A DNA stretch of 64,000 nt from Echiichthys vipera. Lineage: Eukaryota > Chordata > Actinopteri > Perciformes > Trachinidae. Where the stretch lies: NCBI GenBank assembly GCA_963691815.1, contig OY829660.1, positions 28,655,527 through 28,719,526 of the forward strand. Reading direction: 5' to 3'. Position numbers and translations under genes: made by a program. Every line of letters starts with the position of its first letter. Positions within the stretch are counted from its first letter, which is position 1. Below, one piece after another: positions 1 to 11,347 of the stretch. The notes beneath the pieces were generated by a model. That model was not told the origin of the DNA, did not search any database, and was given only the letters and a program-made list of their open reading frames with translations.

Positions 1-1100
1 GTAGACAACACATTTGTGGCCCAACAGATACTCCCGAAACTTTTCAGTCATCGCCCACTTGAGCGCCAAAAACTCCAACTTCATGGAGCTGTAGTTTTGC
101 ATGTTGCGCTCAGTGGGCCTCAAACCACAGCTTGCATAGGCTATAGGCCTCACCTTACCGCCCTGCTCTTGTGATAACACAGCCCCAAGACCTCCATAGC
201 TGGAATCCATTTCCAAAATAAATGGGAGCGTGAAGTCAGCATAAGCCAGAACAGGTGCCGATGTGAGCCTGGCTCAAAGCTACTGTGGCACTCCTCTGTC
301 CAGCGACCAGAAAGTGTCTGATCAGCCCGCTTGGACTTTGGGCCTGCCAGTTCTGCCACCAGCTTGTGCAGAGGTGCAGCCAGCCATGCAAAACCATCTA
401 CAAAGCGGCGGTAATAACTGGCGAAGTCGAGGAACGAGCGCAGCTCAAATGGAGTGGCAGGGGGTGGCCCGCTGGAAACGGCCTCGATCTTGCTAGGATC
501 AGTTGAAACACCTTTGTCAGAAATGACATGGCCCAATCAACTGACTTCCTGCTGAAAAAAGGCACACTTACTGAGCTTCACCTTCAGCCCTTCCCGCTGC
601 AGCCGCCCCAGCACCACACTCTCTCCAGATGTTGCTCAATGGTAGAGGAGAAGACCACGATGTCGTCCAGATAGAGCAGCAGAGACTGGCACTGCCGGTC
701 ACCAAAAATCTTCTGCATCAACCTCTGGAAGGTGCTGGGAGTGTTGCAAAGCCCAAAGGGCATACTGTTCCACTCAAAGAGGCCAAAGGGAGTACAAAAG
801 GCAGTTTTGGAATGATCAGACTCTACCGCAGGGACCTGGTTGTATCCGCTGGCCAGGTCCATGGTCGAAAACCAACGGGCCCCAGTCAAGGCATCTAAAG
901 ACTTGTCTATACGTGGCAACGGAAAAGCATCCTTCCTGGTTTTCCCATTAAGGAGCCTGTAATCAACACACATCCTTCTTCTTGACCAAAACAACTGGAG
1001 AGGCATAGGGGCTGCTGCTCTCCCTAATGACCTGAGCACTTAGCAGTTGGTTGTTATGGTCTTTAACAACCTCATACTCAGATGGAGGAATGTGGCAGTA
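1..1100 (-). pseudogene. gypsy reverse transcriptase / RNase H, frameshifted
   Basis: Frames at 1039-584 and 536-1 on the minus strand encode a Ty3/gypsy polymerase. The segment at 1039-584 carries the palm motifs STMDLASGYNQV and YLDDIVVFS, the catalytic DD box being intact. The 536-150 segment begins with the connection motif GHVISDKGVSTDPSKIEAV, followed by FLDFASYYRRF. The remainder down to base 1 reads as the RNase H start. Reading shifts near 985, between 584 and 536, and near 250 break the protein. The product would copy element RNA into cDNA in cytoplasmic particles. Its integrase partner is not in the window. Confidence 0.85.
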
Positions 1101-1119
1101 GTGTTGCTTCACTGGGACA

Positions 1120-1884
1120 TCATCTAAGAGAGGGATGGGAAATCAGGTCAGTACAAGCAAGGTCCCCGTCATGGGCCGAAAAGATGGAACTGTACTGACC
1201 AAGAAGAGCCCTCACCTTATCCTGTACTTCAGCAGGCAAATGACCCAAATCAATGGCTGCTATCGGATCCTGTACTGGTGGGGAGACCGACTGAGAAGCC
1301 ACTGTAGCCACCAAAGGTGGCACCTCAGTAACACCAGCAGGTAAGCTGACAACACGCACCTCGTCTCAGGTGCCAACAACTGCATGAGGATAGAGCAACA
1401 CATTGGAAGCGCCGACATTCACAATAGGAATGTAGGCTGTGCCCCGAACCACCGGCACAAGGGCAGGAGAAGCCAGCAGTCCGGCTGGCAGGCCAGAGTC
1501 TAATGGTTCAAACAACACAGTGCTGCCAGAGTACTGCTCCGAGCAAGTGGCCGCAACAATCTTCAGTACCCCACCTGGGATACGACAAGCCCTTTTGCCA
1601 TGAACCTTTACCTTCCCTGTGCTCTGATCAATCTCAACATTGGCTTGATGACACTTTTGCAGAGCCTGCATGACATGCTTGGGGACCTCAGACACCACCG
1701 GCAGGTCGAACAAAGCCAGGCCATGATGCCCAAACAACTCCCTGTAGCACTTACGTATAACATTCATCCCTAGAACACCTGGAACCTGGGAAGACACACA
1801 GCCAGGAGGATCCTTGACCACCAAAATCCCACAGCCTGGCAACCTCTTACCACAAAGCTCCACGTCTAGCTTACCACTGAGCAC
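1120..1884 (-). pseudogene. gypsy protease region / pol linker
   Basis: Two minus-strand frames (1884-1366 and 1359-1120) join gag to RT. The first resembles the protease-containing segment of gypsy polyproteins, with a GVLGMNVIRKCY segment typical of the region after the active site. The second ends in the linker that precedes RT (QDKVRALLGQYSSIFSAHDGD). The catalytic DTG/DSG triad is not in the readable part. It may lie in the disrupted stretch around 1884-1920. The assignment rests on position and on similarity of the linker to this family. Confidence 0.6.
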
Positions 1885-2450
1885 CGAAGGGAAGGGACAG
1901 AATGACTCTGACCCCTAACACCCCCGGGTAATCCCTCGCGTTCCCACCTGATGGCCTCACTCCTAACCTCAAGTAAGTTAGCGGTAGGCTGCCAGCGCAC
2001 AAACTGTTTCAGCTCACGACGAAGGGCCCCATCCAGCACATGCTCCACAAACTGGTCACGTAACAGAACCTCTGCATTGGGTATGCCACTGGGTGCACAC
2101 TGCTTCACAGATGTCATGAGACCCATCAACACAAGTGTGAAAACTCCAAAAGGGTCTCACCTTCTTGCTGCTGTCGGGAGAAAAAGGCTTCTTGTAAAGC
2201 TACATAGGACTCTACACACCATATCCTCCTGTAGAGCCTCTACGATTTTATCTGGATCTGAACGCTCTCCACTGGGACGGTGCTTAATCTCCTCACGTGC
2301 CTCACCTTCTAAGTGGTCAAATAAGAAGAATGCCTGATCGGATATAAACAAGTGACGCGCTCTCATACAAGCTTGAACCTCCTCCAACCACTCCGTTAAC
2401 CCCATCCTTGACTTTCCCCTAAATGTGGGACATTTCCGGTCTCTGGGCAC
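1866..2450 (-). pseudogene. gypsy gag, two broken frames
   Basis: Minus-strand frames 2450-2157 and 2132-1866 together encode a capsid-type Gag. They include a CPTFRGKS...EEVQACMRARHL segment, then FLFDHLEGEAREEIKHRP, then LLRDQFVEHVLDGALRREL and RWEREGLPGG. This arrangement is characteristic of Ty3/gypsy capsid domains. A frameshift near 2140 separates the halves. No CCHC zinc knuckle is visible in the readable part. Gag would assemble the virus-like particle around element RNA. Confidence 0.75.
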
Positions 2451-2847
2451 AAAAATCAGTCGCTCTGTTAAAGGAGCACTGGCAGTAGAAGAAGCAGGTG
2501 TATGAGAAACTGGGGGCGCTGTGCTAGGGTCAGGCGCCTCTCGTTATCTGCTTTTAGCTGAGCGACAACTTCCCTCAGTTCCTGCAATTCTACCTCCCCT
2601 CCATGACAACCTGTAACAACAAGCTTTCCTACCGTAAAGATGAGACCAGGGGAAAAAAGGGAGGAAGGAGGGCAGACTCCTCACAAATCCAAGAAATTGA
2701 CTGCTGCTTTGCCTCGGAGGGGAACACAGGTCAGACACTGACACTTAAAATGCTTGACACTCAAAATGGTAACACTGTCACAGATTCTCATTCGAAGGAA
2801 AGGGAAACAAGAAAACCAGAAAATGCGTCTCTGCTCTCAAATTGCAA

Positions 2848-2865
2848 ATCCTGCCGACAACGCCA
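2848..2865 (-). other. primer-binding site, tRNA-Ser type
   Basis: The minus strand reads TGGCGTTGTCGGCAGGAT. Eukaryotic tRNA-Ser 3' ends give the complement TGGCGTAGTCGGCAGGAT, so 17 of 18 positions agree. It lies 3 nt inside the proposed LTR end at 2869, as expected for a gypsy primer-binding site. Confidence 0.7.
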
Positions 2866-2868
2866 GAT

Positions 2869-3840
2869 TGTGGCAGCGCGAGGCGCATGCTCTGGTCGGC
2901 ACTCAGTTAAGACAACATTTTATGCCAAAAAAACGCAACCCTGGGGGTTTCACTCTGGGACCTTTTTATCTTTTAAGGAGACTTTGTAAATGAAATAAGG
3001 CACTCAGGTCCGTTTTACAATGAGGCAGAGACAGCATAACTGGGTACAAAACATTTATTGATTTTAGTATAACTAGTCTTAAAAACGTATTAAGAAGTCA
3101 CTCCCTGGGGGCAAAAATGGGGACCAATCAGGGCTGAGACTTAGTGGGGGGAGATGGGTCCAAAACAAAGGGGATCCCGGGAACACCACACGTGAAGTAC
3201 ATAAAAGTGAAGCAAAATCAACCTAAAAAGTGCAAAACACAAAAGGGACACTGCCACCAATCGACCACCATAAGCTCAGCACCTTAATGGGGGAAATCAG
3301 AGGACAGCAGGTGAACGAACACACACACGCACGATTTCCTGCAGGTTAGCGGTTGCTATGCCACTACAAAGGTGTCTTCACCCTACAATAAGTGAACAGA
3401 TATTAGCAACTTACGAGTGGCTGGAGGAGGAAGCTACAGTCACTGTGCTACATACCAGTCAGGCAATCACGGTCGGCACAGTGTGGAGCAACGCAATCAG
3501 CTACACAGCAACCAGTAAGAAGCACACAACCAGCAGTGAGCAACATGCGGCCAGCAGCAACACCCAAGCGAGCCGCTGAAATAAAATGACCACCATGAAA
3601 ACAACTGGAGAGACAACGGGAGTCTAGACTATAGTTGCTACCGCCAGCCTACCTGCAACCAAGCGAAGGCGGGAAGTGAAGGGTGCCAGGAAGTAACGTG
3701 ACCCAGGCTCCGTCAGGCAAGAGGACAACCAGGTGCCCTATGCCTGCCTTTATAAAAGGTGCTCCCTCACAGTGATTGGCTGGAAAGAGCCCCACAGCTG
3801 AAACCATCAAACACTCCTTCATACTGCTACACTAGCAACA
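2869..3840 (-). repeat. 5' LTR of the gypsy element
   Basis: On the minus strand this begins TGTTGC (3840) and ends GCCACA (2869), a short imperfect inverted repeat with TG/CA ends. It contains a CCAAT motif (3775-3779), a TATA-like box (3750-3758) and an AATAAA poly(A) signal (3059-3054). The inner edge is fixed by the primer-binding site. The outer edge at about 3840 is inferred from the terminal motif only, and no target duplication was confirmed. Confidence 0.5.
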
Positions 3841-3979
3841 CCTGACTATAAAAGGCAGTTCTTTTTTTATGTAGCTAACAAACAAAACAAGTATGCTTCA
3901 GCAGTATTAATGCAAGAGACATGTCACGGTAGGAAAAAAAACAACCAGTAGTATACTACAGCATAAAGTTAGATAATGT

Positions 3980-5850
3980 TGTGCAGGGATGACCTCCATG
4001 TTATCAAGGCCTAGCTGCAGTGCATTATGCATATGAAAAGGCGGCAACGGTGACCATGGGGTACCCAGTTATCATCCTGACACACCACAAGATCGTTGAG
4101 TTGGTGAATCAAGGCAAGTTTGTCATAACCCAGGCAAGATGCTTACAGTACAGGACGTTGCTAACGTATCCTGACGTGACCATAAAAAGATGCAACACAA
4201 CAAACCCAGCTAATTTCATGCTGTCAGAGGAAGAATGTGTCATTTAAACTATGAAATACACCAGACTAAGACCTGACATGGAGTCTACGCCATTGTTACA
4301 GACAGACGTCACATATTTTGTTGACGGTTCATGTTACAGAGACCATGTAGGGACCCATGCAGGCTATGCATTAGTCAAACAGGAGGGTAGCGAGCACATA
4401 ACAGAGAAAGCGGAAATTTGTGAGCAGCCATGCTCAGCACAACTAAAAGCATTGACTGAAGAATAGAAATTAGCAAAAGGAAAAACTGCCAACATATATA
4501 CGGACTCAGCATATGCACATGAAGTGTGTTATTTGTTTGCGTCTGTGTGGAAACAAAGAGGGTTCCAGAGAACCGATGGGACCCCAATTCAACATTGCAG
4601 CCAAAATTAAAGAGTTAATTGCAACAATGATGCTTCCATTAAATGTAGCAATAATAAAGTGCCAGGCACACCGGAAAGGGAACAATGACGTTATCCGCAG
4701 TAACAATGCAGCTGATGAAGCAGCAAAGGCAGCTGCTAAGTGTCAAATAGCTATTTTGACCCCAATGGTGCCATTGGAGCCTGTGGCCACCCCGGAAGAC
4801 ATAATTTTGATACAAAAAGAAGTGGCTGAGGATGAACGAGACATTTGGAGAAGGCGAGCCGCAACAATGAGTGAACAAGGGTTATGGAGGTCACAAGACG
4901 GTTTGTTGGTGGCCCCAGTTGTCCATATTCCTTTTTGTAGTGCACAGTCTAGATCACTGTGCAAGGGGGGAAGTGATGAAGAAAATTCAACAACAAGGTT
5001 ACTGGTCGCCTTATATGCAAGCAATGGTGAATGAGCATTTAAACATCTAGTTATGGACTATGTCGATATGATAAAATCAGTTCAAGGTAAAAGATACATG
5101 CTTGTGGTAATCAACAGATTCAGCAGATGGGTTGAAGCTACACCATCAAAAGACTTGAGCGCTAAGACTGTTGTCAAGTTTATGATAAGAGAAGTAATCC
5201 CGCGATTTGGGATTCCATCAGAAATCAGCTCTGACAATGGGTCTACGTTTGTGCAGAGAGTTGCAAAAGGTATCCTACAGTAGTTGAGAATCAAACAACA
5301 TTTAGGAGCAGTGTATCATCCGCAAAGCCAAGGAATGGTTGAGCGAGTAAATTGAACCCTGAAGGATAAGCTAAACAAAATCTGTGCCGCCATTAAGCTG
5401 AACCGGGTAGATGCTTTGCCACTAGCACTAATGAGCTATTGCATGCAAACGCATTTAACACCACCTGAAATGCTAACAGGTCGACCTATGCCAGCACCGC
5501 AGCTAAGAGGTCCTTTTTAAAAAAGGACCACCGCTTGAACAATTGCAAAATGAGCTGAAAGCATATATGAAATATCTAACTATGATCCATAGAACTATCT
5601 ACACACAGGAAAGAGCACGAGAGGAGAGCCTGGAGCAGAAGGGGGAGTCGCCAGTGAAATCAGGAGACTTGGTGTGGCTCAAGGTGTTCCGGAGGAGGTG
5701 GGATCAACCGCGTTAGGAAGGACCGTACCAGGTGGTCAGGGCAATGCCGACAGCTGTCCAGGTCGAAGTGAGCACCACGTGGTATCATCTGAACCACTGC
5801 ACAAAAACGTGAATCAAGGATGAAGGGAAGCCAACGGTAGAAGTGGGAGA
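3980..5850 (+). pseudogene. endogenous retrovirus pol remnant (RT end, RNase H, integrase)
   Basis: Plus-strand frames in series encode the C-terminal RT/connection region (about 3985-4247), RNase H (about 4270-4740) and integrase (about 5053-5800). The RNase H carries FVDGSCYRD, YTDSAYA and a late AADEAAKAA block. The integrase core shows MDYVDMIKS, SSDNGSTF and a QGMVERV segment, matching the D-D-E layout of retroviral integrases. The C-terminal part has WLKVFRRRW and a GPYQVV-like stretch. Many stops and frameshifts make it inactive. No gag, env or LTR was recognised. The overall look is closer to vertebrate class I (gamma/epsilon-like) retroviruses than to gypsy, but that placement is inference. 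It abuts an opposite-strand sushi gag fragment near 5850-5950. Confidence 0.75.
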
Positions 5851-6358
5851 TGAGAAATGCGGTAAAACTGACTTTGACATTCCTGTGTGTTCAGAGAATG
5901 ATGACTGTGGAGAAGCCCGGGGCGCGGTGCGGAAGGAAAGTGTGAGTGCGCCCTCAGTTGCCGCCCAGGCTTTGGCTCTGCCAGACAGGTGTGAAATCAA
6001 AGGCAATTTTGGACCAGTCCGTGGGGAATGCTTGGGGCAAAAATTCAAAGTGGAGAGCGCAGTCTATTAAAAATATCTTGCAGGTTCTGGGCTTCCCTGA
6101 ATACTGACGGGGAAGCCAGCCTACAACTAGCGCCTTCAGCTGGCCAGGTGGGAGCTGGTGTGGCGTTCACGGCCTGAGTGAACTCCACACTGTGGCTGTG
6201 GTCACAGGTCGAGTGATTCGCCCCAGCAGGTCCTGTAGCTTCGAGGCGAGACGGCCCATTTCGGTGGCCAGCGCCGCCTGGAACTCCTCTTGCTGGACGA
6301 GGCGGGCCTCCTGGGTGCGCAGCGCCTCCGATAAGCGACATGTCTCCGCTGAGTCCAT
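5850..6358 (-). pseudogene. sushi-type Ty3/gypsy gag, N-terminal fragment
   Basis: The minus strand starts at an ATG at 6358-6356 with MDSAETCRLSEALRTQEARL, the short coiled-coil-like start usual in vertebrate sushi/PEG10-type Gag. After a frameshift it continues with a capsid-like segment (FLIDCALHFEFLPQAFPTDW, then SGRAKAWA in another frame) to about 5860. Only about the first third of gag remains before the junction with the retroviral pol remnant. The start lies 16 nt downstream of the LTR end and overlaps nothing else. Confidence 0.65.
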
Positions 6359-6362
6359 TCTA

Positions 6363-6373
6363 GCCAGATTATT
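6363..6373 (-). other. self-priming primer-binding site (Tf1/sushi type)
   Basis: Just inside the LTR end at 6375 the minus strand reads AATAATCTGGC. This is the exact complement of GCCAGATTATT at 10068-10058, which sits about 30 nt downstream of the LTR TATA box, where the transcript should start. It does not resemble a tRNA 3' end. This fits the known self-priming scheme of the Tf1/sushi group. Confidence 0.7.
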
Positions 6374-6408
6374 CTGTCAGGCCCAGGCAGGAATGAGATG
6401 CAGAGGTT

Positions 6409-9400
6409 CTCATCTCATTCTCATCTCATCTTCATCCGCTTATCCGGTGTCGGGTCGCAGGGGCAGCAGCTTTAGCAGGGGACCCCAAACTTCCCTTTCC
6501 CGGGCCACATTAACCAGCTCTAACTGGGGGATCCCGAGGCGTTCCCAGGCCAGTGTGGAGATATAATCTCTCCACCTAGTCCTGGGTCTCCCCGAGGCCT
6601 CCTCCCAGCTGGACGTGCCTGGAACACCTCCCTAGGGAGGCACCCAGGGGGCATCCTTACTAGATGCCCGAACCACCTCAACTGGCTCCTTTCAACGCTA
6701 AGGAGCAGCGGCTCTACTCCGAGTTCCTCACGGATGGCTGAACTTCTCACCCTATCTCTAAGGGAGACTCCAGCCACCCTCCTGAGAAAACCCATTTCGG
6801 CCCCTTGTACTCGCAACCTCGTTCTTTCGGTCATGACCCAACTTTCATGACCATAGGTGAGAGTAGGAACGAAGATTGACCGGTAGATCGAGAGCTTTGC
6901 CTTCCGGCTCAGCTCTCTTTTCGTCACAACGGTGCGGTAGAGCGACTGCAACACCGCCCCCGCTGCTCCGATTCTCCGGCCAAACCTCACGCTCCATCGT
7001 CCCCTCACTCGTGAACATGATCCCGAGGTACTTGAACTCCTTCACTTGGGGTAAGGACTCATTCCCTACCTGGAGTAAGCAATCCACCGGTTTCCTGCTA
7101 AGAGCCATGGCCTCAGATTTAGAGATGCTGATCCTCATCCCAGCCGTTTCACACTCGGCTGCGAACCGATCCAGTGAGTGCTGAAGGTCACTGACCGACG
7201 ATGCCATCAGGACCACATCATCTGCGAAAAGCAGAGACGAGATCCTCAGCCCACCGAACTGCAACCCCTCCCCACCACGACTACGCCTCGATATCCTGTC
7301 CATGAAAATCACGAACAGGATTGGTGACAAAGCGCACCCCTGGCGGAGGCCAACCCCCACCGGAAACAATTCCGTCTTACTCCCGAGGATCCGGACACAG
7401 CTCTCACTTTGGGTGTACAGAGATTGGATGGCCCACAGAAGTGACCCCCTCACCCCATACTCCCGCAGCAACTCCCACAGTATCTCCCTAGGAACCCGGT
7501 CATATGCCTTCTCCAGATCCACTAAACACATGTAGACTGGATGAGCATACTCCCAGGCCCCCTCCAGGATCCTTGCGAGAATGAAGAGCTGGTCCGTTGT
7601 TCCACGTCCAGGACGGAATCCACATTGTTCCTCTTCAATCTGAGGTTCGACTATAGGACGAACCCTCCTTTCCAGCACCTTGGAATAGACTTTACCAGGG
7701 AGGCTGAGTAGTGTGATACCCCTGTAATTGGCACACACCCTCTGGTCCCCCTTTTTAAAAAGAGGAACCACCACCCCGGTCTGCCACTCCCTTGGCACTG
7801 TCCCAGACTTCCACGCAATGTTGAAGAGGCGTGTCAACCAAGACAGCCCCTCCCAACCCAAAGTTTTCAGCATTTCTGGACAAATCTCATCAACCCCTGG
7901 GGCTTTGCCACTGTGGAGTTGTTTGACTACCTCAGTGACTTCCGCCAGGGATATTGACAATGATTCCCCATCAGCCTCCAGCTCTGCCTCTACAAAAGAG
8001 GGCGTGTAAGTCGGATTAAGGAGTTCCTCAAAGTGCTCCTTCCACCGCCCGATCACCTCATCAGCTGAGGTAACCAGCGTCCCGTCTTTACTGTAAACAG
8101 CTTGGACGGTTCCCTGTTTCCCCCTCCTGAGATGTCGAATGGTTTTCCAGAAGCACCTTGCTGCCGCCCGAAAGTCCTTCTCCATGGCTTCTCCGAACTC
8201 CTCCCACACCCGCTGCTTTGCCCCTGACACAGCAGAGGCTGCAGCCCTTCTGGCCTGTCGGTACCTTGCAACTGCCTCCGGAGTCTTCTGGGATAGCATA
8301 TCCCGGAAGGCCTCCTTCTTCAGTCGGACAGCTTCCCTGACCACCGGTGTCCACCACGGTGTTCGAGGGTTACCGCCCCTTGAGGCACCTAAGACCTTGA
8401 GGCCACAGCTCACCGCTGCAGCTTCAGCAATGGAAGCTTTGAACATTGCCCACTCCGGTTCAAGGCCCCCAACCTCCACAGGGATGCCAGAAAAGCTCAG
8501 CCGGAGGTGTGAGTTGAAGATCTCTCGGACAGGGGCCTCCTCCAGACGTTCCCAGTTCACCCGCACTACTCGTTTGGGTTTACCTGGTCTGTCCAGAATC
8601 TTCCCCCATGCTCTGATCCAACTCATCACCAGATGGTGATCAGTTGACAGCTCTGCCCCTCTCTTCAACCGAGTGTCCAAAACATGCGGCCACAGATCAA
8701 ATGATACGATCACAAAATCGATCATTGACCTTTGGCCTAGGGTGCTCTGGTACCACGTACACTTATGAGCATCCTTATGTTCGAACATGGTGTTAGTTAT
8801 AGATAATCCGTGACTAGCACAGAAGTCTAATAACTGACGACCACTCGGATTTAGATCAGGGAGGCCGTTCTTCCCAATCACGCCTCTCCAGGTGTCTCCA
8901 TCATTGCCCACGTGGGCGTTGAAGTCTCCCAGCAGAACTATTGAGTCCCCTACTGGAGCCCCATGCAGGACTCCATTCAGGGTCTCCAAGAAGGCCGAAT
9001 ACTCTGAACTGTCAGTCAGAGTTTCCCCCCCTACCACCCGCAGGCGTAAGGAGGCGACCCTCTCGTCCACCGGGGTGAACTCCAACACCGCTGCGCTCAG
9101 CCGGGGGTTTGTGAGTATCCCCACACCCGCCCGGCGCCTCACACCCTGGGCAACTCCAGAGAAGAATAGTGTCCAACCCCTATCCAGGAGAACGTTTCCA
9201 GAACCGAGACTGTGTGTGGAGGTAAGCCCCACCAGATCTAACTGGTAGCGCTCCACCTCCCGCACAAGCTCCGGCTCCTTCCCCGACAGAGAGGTGACAT
9301 TCCACGTCCCAAGAGCAGCGCACCCGACCCAAGTGGTTCCTCCTGCGAGTGATGGGCCCACAGGATGGAGAGGAGGGAGGTGCCACGTCACTTTTTCGGG

Positions 9401-9695
9401 CTGTGCCCGGCCGGGCTCTGTGGCAAACTCGGCCACCAGGCGCTCGCCGGCGAGCCCTCCGTCTGGGCCTGGCTCCAGACGGGGGCCCCGGGCTTCCTCC
9501 GGGCAGGGTCTCTCTTCCTCTTTGTTGTTTGTCCATTGAGTCTTTGTGAACCATTCTTAGTCCGGCCCCTCGCCTGAGACCACTTTGCCATGGGAGACCC
9601 TACCAGGAGCATTAAGCTCCAGACAACACAGCCCTCAGGTTCACAGGGACACACAAACCTCTCCACCACGATAAGGTGATGGTTCCCGGAGAGGG
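6409..9695 (-). mobile_element. Rex3-type (RTE clade) LINE, essentially full length
   Basis: A 3287-bp insertion is flanked by a perfect 14-bp target duplication, GAGATGCAGAGGTT, at 6395-6408 and 9696-9709. The 5' end (about 9690 on the minus strand) has the ACCTTATCGTGGTGGAGAGG start seen in fish Rex3. The 3' end (6409-6440) is a GATGA-rich simple tail. The single ORF carries an endonuclease and RT. The preserved length and perfect duplication suggest a fairly recent insertion. Confidence 0.9.
6520..9554 (-). pseudogene. Rex3 endonuclease-reverse transcriptase ORF, near-intact with frameshifts
   Basis: The main open frame runs 9436-6845 (863 codons); the natural continuation, 7008-6520, is in another frame. 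The apurinic-type endonuclease occupies roughly residues 40-280, with GTWNVTSLSG, LLGDFNAHVG and a late STDHHLVMSW block. The RT occupies roughly residues 490-780, with APGVDEICPEML, QCGFRPGRGTTDQLF and LLFADDVVLMAS. The catalytic FADD box is intact. The 7008-6520 frame gives the C-terminal region (SIYRSIFVPTLTYGHESWVM, LRWFGHLVRMP) typical of RTE elements. At least one frameshift near 6995 separates it, and another lies near the N-terminus (9554 and 9436 starts differ in frame). The protein would nick target DNA and prime cDNA synthesis there. Confidence 0.9.
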
Positions 9696-10236
9696 GAGAT
9701 GCAGAGGTTGGCGGATCAAAACTGAATTTATTCCTTGACGACAAGAACAGAGACTGGCACAGAGCAAAAGGCCACAAACAAAAAAATCACTCCGCATAGG
9801 ACGAACAAACAAATATTTATGGTCAAAAAACAAAGTACAAAATAAAGTCACTACGTCCAGGAGGAAAAAACAAAAGGGCAAAGTTAACAAATTAATCTCT
9901 AAACTATGACGCTCAGTACAGGAGGAATGACAAAAAACAAAGTGAACAAAATAACTAATTAAACAAGGAATACAAACACCTGAACGTGGAAACAATGAAC
10001 CCAATGGCACGAACAAGACCGTGGAAAAACGCTGGATACATTCAACACAAGGTGCAAAATAATCTGGCAATGGGACAGGGGAAAAGACACAGACTTTATA
10101 CCCATGAAGGGAGGGGAACCACAGGTGAGAACAATCCAAGTGACCTGGAACGAGAGGAGAGTTATCTTTCAAAATAAAACAGGAAATACACAAGACAAAA
10201 ACCCAAAGACATGACAGACCTCACCGCGGCGTGACA

Positions 10237-10952
10237 CAAACGAAACGAATATTACTATTTGTTAGCTATCAAGTACGGGACAAAGGGGAGAAGACAGCAA
10301 CGTGCGACCGCCTGACTTGTTGGATCACTTGAACGGCAGAGAAGGTGCTCAGGTGAGTAAAATATACAGCTAATCTGACATATGTAATGAAAATATATTT
10401 TAATAGTTTGTTCATTGTGAATGTTATTTTAAGGAATTTTAGGAAATTTAAATATTGCTTTTACTTGTCTATGAAAAATAATTTAATAATATTGATATCT
10501 ATTTTTAATGACTGCAGAACACTCAATTTGACAGGTTTAAGTAGAAGACAACAGCTCCATTTGTCCCTCTGTAAAGGTGACAACAGCCCCAGGTGCCTCT
10601 CTGTTAGAGTTTAGATTCTCTGCTCGAGCCCCACCCACCGTTATCCTCAGGCCAATTCAGGCCTGGCGATGTAAAGGATCAAATATAAACAAGATAATTA
10701 CCTTTTGTCATGTCTGGAGAAAAGTCTGAATAATGGGAGCATTTCAAACAAGTCATGGGCAGTGACAACATATGTGTTGGCTCTGTCCAGTGCATTTCAC
10801 ATTTCTTCATTCAGATCCTTTTGTGATCAATTCCTTTCTGAATAATTCCATTTTGTAGTTCAAACAATGAATTTTATTTGAAAATTCAGCTATAACAGCC
10901 CATTTATTTTAAAACATGTTCGGGTAGGGTCGGGCTTGATTTTCTGGGTCTG
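10237..10952. other. intergenic stretch, no gene recognised
   Basis: AT-rich sequence with no convincing coding frame. It contains one minisatellite copy (10566-10604). A consensus-like splice donor, CAG|GTGAGT, occurs near 10351 but no supporting exon was found. Confidence 0.5.
10566..10604 (+). repeat. minisatellite copy (AAAGGTGACAACAGCCCC unit)
   Basis: A single copy of a unit of about 37 bp that is repeated three to four times at 16038-16140, on the other side of the Harbinger insertion. Confidence 0.7.
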
Positions 10953-11347
10953 GGGCCTGTTTCACAAAGCAGGTTTAGTGAAAACTCTGAGTCTGTTAAC
11001 CCTGAAATGAGGGAAACGCTGAGTTTTCTGTTTCACAAAGGGAGGTAACTCAAACCAGAGACAGAGGGGTAACTCTAGCCTGTTTCACAAAGAAAGGTAA
11101 CTTAACCTCTCGGTCAGTTACCATGGTAACATGCTCTCTGAAACTAACCTGGTCGGGACCAGGTTTTTCTCAGAAAACCTTGAGTTTCTCTCTGTCTCCG
11201 CCCTCTTTCAGTCACACACGGTGTTTGATTTCCTCATTCAGTCAGCGGGCGAGTTTTGGCATAGTATAGTTCCGTCTGATTTTTTCAGAAAATCATTGCA
11301 AATATCAGACATTAGAAGTTATATTAGGTGGCGACTATTTCACTACC

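Larger units (their letters stand above)
1..3840 (-). mobile_element. Ty3/gypsy LTR retrotransposon, 5' part, degenerate
   Basis: Read on the minus strand, this stretch gives, in order, an LTR (about 3840-2869), a primer-binding site (2865-2848), gag, an aspartic-protease region, reverse transcriptase and the start of RNase H, which runs off the left edge. This is the gag-pro-RT-RH order of Ty3/gypsy elements. Several frameshifts and stops separate the frames, so it is not a functional copy. The integrase and 3' LTR would lie outside the window. Confidence 0.85.
6375..10236 (-). mobile_element. sushi-type LTR, interrupted by Rex3 (LTR parts 6375-6408 and 9710-10236)
   Basis: On the minus strand the LTR begins TGTCACG at about 10236 and ends CCTGACA at 6375, giving the TGTCA/TGACA termini common in this group. 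It has a TATA box (10100-10095), a predicted RNA start (10068) and an AATAAA signal near 9730. The reconstructed length without the Rex3 insertion is about 560 bp. One copy of the Rex3 target duplication belongs to the original LTR. The other LTR of this element is not in the window. Confidence 0.7.

Noticed and set aside
5843..6070. Plus-strand frame continuing the retroviral pol into an env-like product
   Set aside because: It overlaps the antisense sushi gag fragment and shows no envelope features.
6876..9248. Many plus-strand frames across the Rex3
   Set aside because: They mirror the minus-strand RT gene and have no recognisable domains.
10320..10360. CAG|GTGAGT donor suggesting a small exon
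   Set aside because: No acceptor, open frame or partner exon could be assigned.
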